The notes under the pieces: model-generated
Database searches by the model: none
What the model saw: the letters and a program-made list of their open reading frames with translations, nothing else
What the model was told of the DNA's origin: nothing
Translations under genes and position numbers: made by a program
Origin: Bradyrhizobium erythrophlei
Lineage (GTDB): Bacteria; Pseudomonadota; Alphaproteobacteria; Rhizobiales; Xanthobacteraceae
Direction: 5' to 3'
DNA length: 64,000 nucleotides
Assembly (NCBI GenBank): GCA_900129675.1
Contig: FSRD01000002.1
Coordinates: 372,001-436,000, forward strand
Shown here: positions 1-7,794 of the stretch, in pieces
Layout: each line of letters starts with the position of its first letter
Numbering within the stretch: the stretch's first letter is position 1

Positions 1-426
1 GGAGCCAGCGCGCAAGCGCCGATGCAGCGCGTGCAGGTCGGTGTTCTGGAGTGCCGCGGCGGCGCAAGCGTCGGTTTCGTCGTCGGTTCCGTGACCAATC
101 TCGGTTGTGTGCTGCGCGTCGATGGCGTGCCTGACGACCGCTATATCGCGACCATCCGTAAAGTGGGTCTCGATCTCGGCATCACCCAGGAATCCGCGCT
201 GGCCTGGGGCGTGTTTGCGCCGACGGCGCGGCTCGGGCCCGGCGACCTCACCGGCGATTATGCCGGCGCACAGGGCAGCGCGACGCTCGGCGTCGGCGTC
301 GGCGGCAATGTACTGGTCGGCGGTTCCAACAATTCAATCGCGCTGCAGCCGCTCAGCGTGCAGGGCCAGGTCGGCGTCAACGTCGCTGCCGGGCTGGAAA
401 GCCTGGAACTTAGGCCGGGACGGTAA
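1..426 (+). CDS. DUF992 domain protein, 5' end outside window
   Basis: The frame is open from base 1. It begins with the end of what looks like a signal peptide (A-S-A-Q-A) and continues as a short beta-rich, glycine-rich protein: VQVGVLECRGG, VGSVTNLGCVLRVDG, TARLGPGDLTGDY, then a Gly/Val-rich stretch ending SLELRPGR. That pattern is the one I associate with DUF992, a family of small exported proteins of unknown function common in Bradyrhizobium and relatives. The two cysteines in LEC and LGC are typical of the family. An internal ATG at 22 exists, but the coding region clearly begins upstream of the window. No function is known; envelope location is inferred from the apparent signal-peptide end. 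Confidence 0.8.
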   Translation, partial: GASAQAPMQRVQVGVLECRGGASVGFVVGSVTNLGCVLRVDGVPDDRYIATIRKVGLDLGITQESALAWGVFAPTARLGPGDLTGDYAGAQGSATLGVGVGGNVLVGGSNNSIALQPLSVQGQVGVNVAAGLESLELRPGR

Positions 427-441
427 CTTCCCAACTCTCCC

Positions 442-477
442 CGTCATTGCGAGCGTAAGCGAAGCAATCCATCCATC
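442..477. repeat. REP arm (CGTCATTGCGAG type)
   Basis: A single left arm of the dispersed REP-like palindrome seen elsewhere in this window (39497, 42214, 47092): CGTCATTGCGAGCG followed by AAGCAATCCAT. Its matching right arm does not follow directly. A right-arm-like copy lies at 2289-2327 on the other side of the IS110 element. Confidence 0.7.
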
Positions 478-482
478 CACTT

Positions 483-540
483 GGAAAGTGTGGATTGCTC
501 ACATGGGGAAAGTGTGGATTGCTCACATGGGGAAGGTGTG
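483..540. repeat. 24-bp direct tandem repeat, two full units plus a partial third
   Basis: The unit GGAAAGTGTGGATTGCTCAC + ATGG occurs at 483-506 and again without change at 507-530. A truncated, slightly diverged third copy (GGAAGGTGTG) fills 531-540. The unit contains the GGATTGCT core of the neighbouring REP arm, so it may have arisen by slippage from a REP end. There is no spacer structure and too few units for CRISPR. Confidence 0.8.
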
Positions 541-1040
541 TGTCAAGAATTAGCAGTCACCTTTTAGTTCGACTGCGGTCCACCTTTTCGTCGCGACCGC
601 GGGCCCTGCAGGATGACGCGCGCAGATCAAGTCAAGGTCGGCCCTTCAGGGCCGCCGCGCAGCGGCTTGACCTTGAGTTGAGCGAGCACGTCATCATGCT
701 TGGAGCGTCGGGAACGATAGGAGTTGCTCGTGTTGGCGGTTCTGTCAGGGCATCTGCAATCCTCGCATTTGCGATCCAGGGGTCGAGCCGGTTCGACGAT
801 CTGGGTTGCTTGCCAGATCAAACTCACATTCGGTCGTCGCGCGAGGCGACTGCACCACGATTCCGCTTGCGGCGGGCAGGCTCGAGAGGACGAGACCCTT
901 CTTCGTTGCGGCGTTTCAAGCCATGCAATCCATCGGTTCGTCCACCCGGATCTTCCGAGACTGATCGGGCCTCGGCAGATGGGTTATGGTCGTTTTGTTG
1001 CGCGCGGGCGGCGAAGCCCGCCGCTCGGTGCGGTCCGGGA
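541..1040. other. Non-coding end of the IS110 element, with structured palindromes
   Basis: About 500 bases with no credible gene, downstream of the minus-strand transposase stop. Two things stand out. First, a branched palindrome at 632-676 has an outer stem TCAAGGTC/GACCTTGA enclosing two inner hairpins. Second, a block at 865-899 (minus strand GGGTCTCGTCCTC to CCGCAAGC) reappears downstream of the second IS110 transposase at 25041-25073. IS110-family elements carry a long non-coding end that encodes a guide (bridge) RNA, so this is the natural place for one; that assignment is inference. Confidence 0.5.
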
Positions 1041-2222
1041 TCAGGCGGCGGGCTTCATCACGGCCCCCTCGATGACGACGCCTTGGGTGACATACTTCCA
1101 CAAGGCCACAAGAAGCTTGCGCGCCAGCGCCACGATCGCGCGCTTGCGGCCTTGCTGGCTTCGCTCTTTGAACCAGCGTGTCAGGGCCGACTGCGGCTGG
1201 TGACGTACCCACAGCCAGGCGAGCTGGATCATCGTGGTCCGCAGCCTTGGATTGCCGGCCTTCGACACGCCCTGCTCGTGCCGGATGCCCCCGCTTTGCC
1301 AGGGCGTCGCCGCAAGGCCCGCATAGGCGGCGACCTGGCGGCGGTTGGAGAACTGCCGGTAGAACGCCTCCGACCAGAGCACGGCCGCAAAGTTGGCGCC
1401 GAGCCCTTTCAAAGCCAGCAGCATCGCTACTGGATCCAGTGCGGCCTTCTCGTCTGCAGGCTTCTCTGCAGGCTTCCTGGCTGCGGCCAGCAGACCATCC
1501 CGCTCGGCCTCGACCGCCTTGATCTGTTCCAGAAGCAGTTCGATCCGATCGAGTTCGCGGCCGATCTGCGCCCTCAAATGCGACGGCAGCTCTCGCCCGT
1601 CTCCGGTGCGCAACGTCTCAAGCCGCGACCGCCGATCCCGCCGCAAGGGCGCATAGTCGGATATCCCTTGCGAGAACAGAAGCCCCTTGATCCGGTTCAC
1701 ATGGGTGATCCGCTCGGCGATCAATGCCTGGCGCTCGCGACAAAGCCTGCGGCGGTCCTCCTCCTCGGGCGAGGGCGCAACCACCATCGCGCAGACCCGT
1801 GGCTCGCCGCGCTTGTAGGCCAGAAGCGCCCGCAGCAGCGTCTCGCCATCGAGCCGGTCCGTCTTGGCCCGTCGTCGCCGGCGCGGCGTCGCAATCGAGG
1901 CGGGATCGACCACGTGGCTCTCGATCCCCTCCTGTTGCAGAACACGGTGCAGCCAGAACCCGTCCAGCCCCGCCTCCTGGATCGTGATGATCGGATAGCT
2001 TTGGCCGGTCCGGACCTCCGTCTTGCGCTTGAGCTCCGCAAACAGCGTCAAAAGCTCGGCCATATTGCCAGCCGCGACGCTGTGCTTGGACATCTTTTCG
2101 CCTTTGCCCGGCGACAGCGACGTCACAAGCCACGTCGAACGGCTCAGTTCCAGCGACACAAAAATTGCGCCAATATAAGTGCGGATAGCGGTCAGTCCGT
2201 CGGAAGGATGATCGAGCAACAT
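1041..2222 (-). CDS. IS110-family transposase
   Basis: A full-length recombinase of 393 residues for an IS110-type insertion sequence. The N-terminal RuvC-like DEDD domain shows FVSLELSRSTWLV, then IQEAGLDGFWLHR with a conserved Glu, then RRAKTDRLDGE with the two downstream Asp. The C-terminal Transposase_20 domain shows LLALKGLGANFAA, YAGLAATPWQSG and GVSKAGNPRLR, with the serine expected for strand exchange. The position normally held by the first Asp of DEDD reads Glu25 (LEL); the second copy at 23786 has the same substitution. The ATG at 2222 gives an N-terminus somewhat longer than the core domain. The element lies between two halves of a REP palindrome. Confidence 0.9.
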   Translation of the reverse strand: MLLDHPSDGLTAIRTYIGAIFVSLELSRSTWLVTSLSPGKGEKMSKHSVAAGNMAELLTLFAELKRKTEVRTGQSYPIITIQEAGLDGFWLHRVLQQEGIESHVVDPASIATPRRRRRAKTDRLDGETLLRALLAYKRGEPRVCAMVVAPSPEEEDRRRLCRERQALIAERITHVNRIKGLLFSQGISDYAPLRRDRRSRLETLRTGDGRELPSHLRAQIGRELDRIELLLEQIKAVEAERDGLLAAARKPAEKPADEKAALDPVAMLLALKGLGANFAAVLWSEAFYRQFSNRRQVAAYAGLAATPWQSGGIRHEQGVSKAGNPRLRTTMIQLAWLWVRHQPQSALTRWFKERSQQGRKRAIVALARKLLVALWKYVTQGVVIEGAVMKPAA

Positions 2223-2288
2223 CGTCGTCTCCAGGTTGAGAGGATCAGCAACCTCAGTCTGGCTTCAGACCTGGCCGCTATCCACCCC

Positions 2289-2327
2289 CATGGAATCTTC
2301 GTCGCTAACGCTCCTCGCAATGACGTT
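2289..2327. repeat. REP arm (right-hand type)
   Basis: ATGGAATCTTCGTCGC followed by GCTCCTCGCAATGACG is the right arm of the REP palindrome, slightly diverged. With the left arm at 442-477 it brackets the IS110 element and its non-coding end. Confidence 0.65.
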
Positions 2328-2456
2328 GTGGGTGCGGGCGTCCGACCCCTCACGATGCACCGCAGCGAATTTTTCTCCCTTGCCAAATCGCCGGGACGGG
2401 CGGAGCATTAGTGCGCCGACCCAATCAAGGGCCGAGCTCCAGATGAGGAGGCGGCG

Positions 2457-4505
2457 ATGGGACAAGACGTCAGAAGTCCCCGAGGTCCACGGTGCATTGC
2501 GCTGGTGGGCCCTTTCCAGAGCGGTAAAACCACACTGTTAGAAGCAATCTTGGCGCGGACGGGCGCCATTCGTAATGCCGGCAGCGTCGATGCCGGAACT
2601 TCCGTCGGCGATGCCAGCCCCGAGGCGCGCCACCACAAGATGGGCACCGGCCTCACCGCCGCCACCACGAGTTTCATGGGCGACAGCTATACCTTTATCG
2701 ATTGTCCCGGTTCGGTCGAATTCGCGCATGACATGCGCGCCGCGTTGCCTGCGGTCGATGCCGCGGTCGTGGTCTGCGAGGCCGATGAGAAGAAGCTGCC
2801 GCAACTGCAGATCATTTTGCGCGAGCTCGAGGATCTAGGTATTCCCCGCTTTCTGTTCCTGAACAAGATCGATCGCGCCAACAAGCGCATCCGCGAGACG
2901 CTCGCGACCCTGCAGCCCGCGTCGCGCGTGCCGCTGGTGCTGCGCCAAATTCCGATCTGGAACGGCGAATTGATCGAAGGCTTTGTCGATCTCGCTCTGG
3001 AGCGCGCCTTTGTCTACCGCGAACACAAGCCTTCCGAGGTCATAGACCTCGACGGCGGCAATCTCGACCGCGAAAAGGAAGCGCGGTTCTCGATGCTGGA
3101 GAAGCTTGCCGATCACGACGACGCGCTGATGGAGCAATTGCTCGAAGACATCCAGCCGCCGCGCGACGCGGTGTTCGACGATCTCGCCCGCGAATTGCGC
3201 GAGGGGCTGATCTGTCCGGTGCTGCTCGGCGCAGCGACGCGCGGGAACGGCGTGCTGCGCCTGATGAAGGCGCTGCGGCATGAAGCGCCCGGCGTCGCCG
3301 AGACCGTAAAACGCCTCGGCGCCTCGCCGCAAAAGGATGCGCTGGCCTATGTGATCAAGACCGTGCACCTGCAGCACGGCGGCAAGCTGTCGCTGACGCG
3401 GCTGCTGGCCGGCCATCTCGATGATGGCGCGACATTACAGTCCTCGTCGGGCGAGGCAGGGCGGGTATCCGGCATCCTGGCGGTCAACGGCGCGCACGAC
3501 ACCAAACGCGCCGCGGCAGAGGCCGGCGAAACCGTTGCGCTCGGCAAGCTCGATGGCGTCAAGACCGGCGACACGCTGTCGAGCGGCAAGACCGCGCCGC
3601 CGGCGCTGTTGAAGCTCGAACCGACGCCGCCGGTGCTGGCGATCTCGCTGTCGGCGACCGACCGCAAGGACGACGTCAAGCTCGGTCAGGCCCTGCAGCG
3701 GCTGAATGAGGAGGATCCGTCGCTGACCATGATCCAGAACCCGCGCACCCACGACACCGTGCTGTGGGGGCAGGGCGAGATGCATCTGCGCGTCGCGCTT
3801 GAGCGCCTCAAGGACCGCTTCGGCGTCAACGTCAAATCGCAGCCGCCCGCTATCGGCTATCAGGAGACGATCCGCAAATCGATCACCCAGCGCGGCCGGC
3901 ACAAGAAGCAGTCCGGCGGCCATGGCCAGTTCGGCGACGTGGTGCTGGAGATCAAGCCGATGCCGCGCGGCACCGGTTTCGAATTCCACGAAAAGGTGGT
4001 CGGCGGCGCAGTGCCGCGCAACTATATCGGCGCGGTCGAAGAGGGCGTGGTCGACGGTCTCGCGCGCGGGCCGCTCGGTTTCCCCGTCATCGACCTTCAC
4101 GTCACCTTGACCGACGGCTCCTACCACAGCGTCGACTCCTCCGATCTCGCGTTCCGCACCGCGGCTCGGATCGGCATGAGCGAGGGGCTGCCGCAGTGCC
4201 AGCCGGTGCTGCTGGAGCCGATCCACCAGGTCGAGATCGTCTGTCCGACCGACGCCACCGCGAAGATCAACGCCATCCTGTCGGCGCGGCGCGGCCAGAT
4301 CCTCGGCTTCGATACCCGCGAGGGCTGGCCGGGATGGGACTGCGTGCGCGCCACCATGCCGGAGGCGGAGATCGGCGATCTGATCGTGGAGCTGCGCTCG
4401 GCCACCGCCGGCGCCGGCGGATTTACGCGGGCTTTCGACCGCATGGCCGAAGTCACCGGCCGCGCCGCCGACCAGATCATCGCCGCGCACCGGGTCGCGG
4501 CGTAA
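2457..4505 (+). CDS. Elongation factor G-like translational GTPase
   Basis: A 682-residue paralogue of elongation factor G, similar in length to EF-G. The GTPase domain has a P-loop GPFQSGKT (residues 18-25), a G3 motif DCPG (82-85, where EF-G has DTPG) and NKID (136-139). Domains II to V follow: GGKLSLTRLLAGHLDDG for domain II, a domain III stretch ending WGQGEMHLRVALERLKDRFGV, domain IV with the characteristic HKKQSGGHGQFGDV, and a C-terminal EPIHQVEIVCPTD. The switch I threonine motif is not the canonical RGITI. The start follows a strong GAGGAGG Shine-Dalgarno. It stands alone rather than in the rpsL-rpsG-fusA-tuf operon, so it is probably the accessory EF-G-like paralogue. Its cellular role is not known. 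Confidence 0.85.
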   Translation: MGQDVRSPRGPRCIALVGPFQSGKTTLLEAILARTGAIRNAGSVDAGTSVGDASPEARHHKMGTGLTAATTSFMGDSYTFIDCPGSVEFAHDMRAALPAVDAAVVVCEADEKKLPQLQIILRELEDLGIPRFLFLNKIDRANKRIRETLATLQPASRVPLVLRQIPIWNGELIEGFVDLALERAFVYREHKPSEVIDLDGGNLDREKEARFSMLEKLADHDDALMEQLLEDIQPPRDAVFDDLARELREGLICPVLLGAATRGNGVLRLMKALRHEAPGVAETVKRLGASPQKDALAYVIKTVHLQHGGKLSLTRLLAGHLDDGATLQSSSGEAGRVSGILAVNGAHDTKRAAAEAGETVALGKLDGVKTGDTLSSGKTAPPALLKLEPTPPVLAISLSATDRKDDVKLGQALQRLNEEDPSLTMIQNPRTHDTVLWGQGEMHLRVALERLKDRFGVNVKSQPPAIGYQETIRKSITQRGRHKKQSGGHGQFGDVVLEIKPMPRGTGFEFHEKVVGGAVPRNYIGAVEEGVVDGLARGPLGFPVIDLHVTLTDGSYHSVDSSDLAFRTAARIGMSEGLPQCQPVLLEPIHQVEIVCPTDATAKINAILSARRGQILGFDTREGWPGWDCVRATMPEAEIGDLIVELRSATAGAGGFTRAFDRMAEVTGRAADQIIAAHRVAA

Positions 4506-4592
4506 ATGTTGCAGAGATCATGATCCTGGAAGCGGGGGCATGATCATTGGCAATACAGACGGCCAAAGCCAACGCTAACTTGCGCACGACGA

Positions 4593-5243
4593 TTGGTGCG
4601 CAAGACCACCGTGCTTGATTCCCGCCGCAACGTAGCGCTGGCCTGTGCGCTGAGCGCGCTGGCGGGCTACGTCGATGCCATCGGCTTCCTGCATCTCGGC
4701 GGCCTGTTCGTTTCCTTCATGAGCGGCAATTCGACGCGGATGGGCGTCAGCCTGGCGGAAGGGCACTGGCAGAACGCGGCCGTGGCACTCGGGCTGATCG
4801 CGCTGTTCGTGATCGGCGCCGCCGCCGGCAGCCTGATCGTGCTCGGCCGCGGCGCCCATCGCCAGCCCTTGGTGCTGCTGGCGGAGGCGTTGTTGCTTGC
4901 TGGCGCCGCGCTCGCCTACACGTTCGGTCTGCCGAATGTCGCCGTTGCCACGATCGTGCTGGCGATGGGGCTTGAGAACGCGGTGTTCCAGATCGATGGC
5001 GGCGCCGGGCTCGGCCTCACTTATGTTACCGGCGCGCTGGTCAAGGTCGGCCAGCTGGTAGCGGCTGCGCTGACCGGCGGCGCGCGCTGGGCCTGGGCGC
5101 CGAACCTGTTACTGTGGGCGGCGCTGGTGACGGGGGCTCTGTGCGGCGCGCTCGCCTATCACTGGATCAATCTCGCCGCGATCTGGTTTGCCGCCGCCAT
5201 CGCGCTGGCGCTGAGCGGGATCGTCGCCGCGACGGCGCGATAG
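4593..5243 (+). CDS. YoaK/DUF1275 family membrane protein
   Basis: About 216 residues with roughly six hydrophobic segments and the DUF1275 signature GYVDAIGFLHLGGLFVSFMSGNSTRMG near the N-terminus, then GLENAVFQ and GLGLTYVTGALVKVG. The family is an inner-membrane protein of unknown transport function. No in-frame ATG is available near the 5' end: the candidates are TTG at 4593 and GTG at 4596 or 4611, so the exact start is uncertain. It lies 37 bp upstream of aroE on the same strand and may be co-transcribed with it. Confidence 0.8.
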   Translation: MVRKTTVLDSRRNVALACALSALAGYVDAIGFLHLGGLFVSFMSGNSTRMGVSLAEGHWQNAAVALGLIALFVIGAAAGSLIVLGRGAHRQPLVLLAEALLLAGAALAYTFGLPNVAVATIVLAMGLENAVFQIDGGAGLGLTYVTGALVKVGQLVAAALTGGARWAWAPNLLLWAALVTGALCGALAYHWINLAAIWFAAAIALALSGIVAATAR

Positions 5244-5280
5244 CATTGACAGCGAACGCGGCTTGCCCGAATGGACAGAC

Positions 5281-6123
5281 ATGACATCAGGAACAAGACC
5301 CCGCGCCGCGTGTCTGATCGGCTGGCCGGCGGCGCATTCGCGCTCGCCGCTGATCCATCATTACTGGCTGCGAACGCTCGGCATCGAGGGCGGCTACGTC
5401 ATCGAAGCGGTGCCGCCCGACGAATTCGGGGATTTCGTGCTGCGGCTTTCGATCCGCGGCTTCGTCGGCGCCAATGTCACCATCCCGCACAAGGAGCGGG
5501 CGCTGGCGCTGTCGAAGCCGGACCAGCGCGCCCGCGCCGTCGGCGCCGCCAATACGCTGTGGTTTGCGGACGGCGAGCTGTGTTCGACCAACACCGACGT
5601 CGAGGGCTTTATCAACAATCTCGACGCCGGCGCGCCCGGCTGGGACAAGGCGTCGGACGCGCTGGTGCTGGGCGCCGGCGGCGCGGCGCGCGCGGTCGTG
5701 TTCGGGCTGATCGAGCGCGGCATCCAGCGCGTGCATCTGGCCAACCGCACCATGGCGCGGGCGCGCGCGCTGGCGGATCAATTCGGCGCGCGCGTGTTGC
5801 CCGTCGCATGGGAAGCGATCGGCGATTTGCTGCCGCGCGCGGGGCTTTTGGTCAATACGACGTCGCTCGGGATGCACGGCCAGCCTGCGCTCGAATTGAA
5901 TGTCGGCCTGCTGCCGGCGGAAGCCGTCGTCGCCGATCTCGTCTATGTGCCGCTGGAAACGCCGTTGCTGGCGGCATCGCGGGCGCGGGGATTGAGGACC
6001 GCCGACGGGCTCGGCATGCTGCTGCATCAGGCGGTGCGTGGGTTCGAATTGTGGTTCGGGCAGCGGCCGCAGGTCACATCGGAACTTCGTGCGCTGATCG
6101 AGGCTGATCTCACGCACGCGTGA
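5281..6123 (+). CDS. aroE: Shikimate dehydrogenase
   Basis: NADP-dependent reduction of 3-dehydroshikimate to shikimate in the chorismate/aromatic amino acid pathway, cytosolic. The 280-residue protein shows the substrate-binding GWPAAHSRSPLIH near the N-terminus, NVTIPHKE with the catalytic Lys, NTDVEGF, the nucleotide-binding GAGGAARAV, NTTSLGM and the C-terminal GMLLHQA. I prefer the ATG at 5281 to an in-frame TTG at 5263, because family members begin shortly before the GxPxxHS motif. Bradyrhizobium genomes often carry aroE paralogues, so whether this is the housekeeping copy cannot be settled from one window. Confidence 0.92.
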   Translation: MTSGTRPRAACLIGWPAAHSRSPLIHHYWLRTLGIEGGYVIEAVPPDEFGDFVLRLSIRGFVGANVTIPHKERALALSKPDQRARAVGAANTLWFADGELCSTNTDVEGFINNLDAGAPGWDKASDALVLGAGGAARAVVFGLIERGIQRVHLANRTMARARALADQFGARVLPVAWEAIGDLLPRAGLLVNTTSLGMHGQPALELNVGLLPAEAVVADLVYVPLETPLLAASRARGLRTADGLGMLLHQAVRGFELWFGQRPQVTSELRALIEADLTHA

Positions 6124-6295
6124 TCCGCCGGAGTTTGACGCGGTGAAACGATCACGCGTTCTCACAATTGGTAAGTGCCGCGCGATTCGACCAAAACCGG
6201 TTCCCGCTCTTGCTGATCGCGCTCTTTTGACCGGGAATATCGTTGCGATGCTGGGGTCCAATGTTAGGTCAATGCCCCGCCCCGGAGAATCGTGC

Positions 6296-6922
6296 ATGCC
6301 TGCCCATCGTTCCACCCTCATTCGCCCGCTCGTCGCCGTCGCAATGGTCGCCGCCTCGACGCTTTATGCGATCGCCCAGCAGCCGCCGACGCCGTCGCGG
6401 GTTCGCGGCACCATCGAAGGCGTCGACGGTGACGTGCTGTCGGTCAAGTCGCGCAGCGGCGAGGACGTCAAACTGCACATGACCAGCGACGTGCTTGTGG
6501 TGGGGATCACCAAAATTTCGCTGTCCGATATCAAGGTCGGCTCCTTCATCGGCACCACCACGGTGCCCGGACCCGACGGCAGCCAGAACGCGGTCGAGGT
6601 GCATGTGTTCCCGGAAGCCATGCGCGGCACCGGCGAGGGCTCGCGGCCCTACGATCTGCGTCCCAACAGCACCATGACCAATGCGACGGTGGATCAGTCC
6701 GTGGTGGGCAATGACGGTCACACGCTGCTGATCAAATACAAGGACGGCGAGAAGAAAGTCCTGGTGTCCGCCGAAACGCCTGTTGTGACCTATGTCCCCG
6801 CCGACAAATCCGACCTCAAGGCCGGCGCCAAGGTGATCGCGTTCATGAAAAAGCTGCCGGACGGCTCCTTCGAGACCAATCGCGTCAGCGTCGGCCGCGA
6901 CGGGCTGACGCCGCCGATGTGA
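6296..6922 (+). CDS. Exported protein of unknown function, first of two tandem paralogues
   Basis: A 208-residue protein with a signal peptide (basic MPAHRSTLIRP, hydrophobic LVAVAMVAASTLYAIA, likely cleavage after AIA-Q). The mature part starts with RVRGTIEGVDGDVLSVKSRSG, a small beta-barrel-like opening reminiscent of DUF5666, and continues with NATVDQSV, LLIKYKDGEKKVLV and GAKVIAF to the end VSVGRDGLTPPM. The ATG at 6296 is preceded by GGAGA. The next gene (7009) has the same architecture and closely similar sequence throughout, so the pair arose by tandem duplication. A periplasmic location is inferred; no function can be assigned. Confidence 0.75.
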   Translation: MPAHRSTLIRPLVAVAMVAASTLYAIAQQPPTPSRVRGTIEGVDGDVLSVKSRSGEDVKLHMTSDVLVVGITKISLSDIKVGSFIGTTTVPGPDGSQNAVEVHVFPEAMRGTGEGSRPYDLRPNSTMTNATVDQSVVGNDGHTLLIKYKDGEKKVLVSAETPVVTYVPADKSDLKAGAKVIAFMKKLPDGSFETNRVSVGRDGLTPPM

Positions 6923-7008
6923 GATAAGGCTGGCGACCGCGGAATAGGTACTCGCTCCCGGTGTTTGCGGGGGATGGATCGCTGAAACCGCCTTGAGAGG
7001 AAAACACC

Positions 7009-7638
7009 ATGCCGACGATTTCTTCGCTGCTGCCGCGCGTGCTCGCGGCGTCGCTGATATCTGCTGTTCTGCTGGGAACGGTGGCCTGGGCGCAACAACC
7101 GCCGCCGGTTCGCATTCGCGGCACCATCGAGGCCGTCGATGGCGCCATGCTGTCAATCAAGTCGCGCGAAGGCACCGACATGAAGGTCCGCATGACCGAC
7201 AATGTCGCGGTGTTCGGCGTCGCCAAGACTGCGCTGTCGGACATCAAGGAGGGCTCCTATATCGGCGTCTCCGCGATGCCCGAGCCCGACGGCACCCAGA
7301 AGGCGCTCGCGGTTCACATCTTTCCGGAGAACCAGCGCGGCGCCGCCGAAGGTTTCAGGCCTTGGGATCTGCGCGCGGGCAGCACGATGACCAACGCTAC
7401 CGTCGCCCAGACGGTCAAGGGCACCGACGGCCAGAACATTTTGGTCAAATACAAGGACGGCGAGAAGAAGGTCGTGGTGCCGCCGGATACGCCGATCGTC
7501 ACCTTCGTCGCCGGCGACAAGTCCGAGCTGAAGCCCGGCGCCAAGATCATCATCTTCGGTGCGGTGAAAAAGGACGACGGCGTGCTCGAAGCCAACCGCG
7601 TCAATGTCGGCCGCGACGGGATCACGCCGCCGATGTGA
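7009..7638 (+). CDS. Exported protein of unknown function, second tandem paralogue
   Basis: A 209-residue protein aligned almost end to end with its upstream neighbour: PPPVRIRGTIEAVDGAMLSIKSREG, MTNATVAQTVKG, LVKYKDGEKKVVVPPDTPIVTF and the same C-terminus NVGRDGITPPM. The signal peptide is separate and less similar (SLLPRVLAASLISAVLLGTVAWA). The start has a GAGAGGAAA ribosome site. Conservation of the mature part and divergence of the signal peptide suggest that both copies are exported and under selection. The N-terminal RGTIEAVDG unit resembles DUF5666-type domains, but I would not call it more firmly. Confidence 0.75.
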   Translation: MPTISSLLPRVLAASLISAVLLGTVAWAQQPPPVRIRGTIEAVDGAMLSIKSREGTDMKVRMTDNVAVFGVAKTALSDIKEGSYIGVSAMPEPDGTQKALAVHIFPENQRGAAEGFRPWDLRAGSTMTNATVAQTVKGTDGQNILVKYKDGEKKVVVPPDTPIVTFVAGDKSELKPGAKIIIFGAVKKDDGVLEANRVNVGRDGITPPM

Positions 7639-7660
7639 GGCTGCCAAACTCTCTCAACGC

Positions 7661-7784
7661 GTCGTCCCCGCGAAAGCGGGGACCCCTAACCACCGATGTT
7701 TGTTGTTACACCGGGCTGTAGCCACAGCCTGCCCAAATCGTCTGCCTGTGGTTATGGGTCCCGGCTCAAGGCCGGGACGACGAC
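7661..7784. repeat. Composite palindromic repeat (paired GC-rich hairpins)
   Basis: Two hairpins, GTCCCCGC-GAAA-GCGGGGAC (7664-7683) and GTCCCGGC-TCAAG-GCCGGGAC (7758-7778), sit inside an outer CGTCGTCCC/GGGACGACG repeat. This is the BIME-like arrangement common between genes in Bradyrhizobium. It separates the plus-strand paralogue pair from the minus-strand lldD and could end transcription from both sides. Confidence 0.75.
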
Positions 7785-7794
7785 TAATGTGTGA

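Noticed and set aside
483..540. Possible CRISPR array
   Set aside because: The repeats are directly tandem with no spacers, and no cas gene is present.
495..2411. 638-codon plus-strand reading frame opposite the first IS110 transposase
   Set aside because: It is an antisense frame of a GC-rich gene: the opposite strand encodes a convincing IS110 recombinase, and this translation has no domain pattern.
3435..4490. 351-codon minus-strand frame inside the EF-G-like gene
   Set aside because: Antisense shadow; His/Arg/Gly-rich with no recognisable fold, while the plus strand is a clear GTPase.
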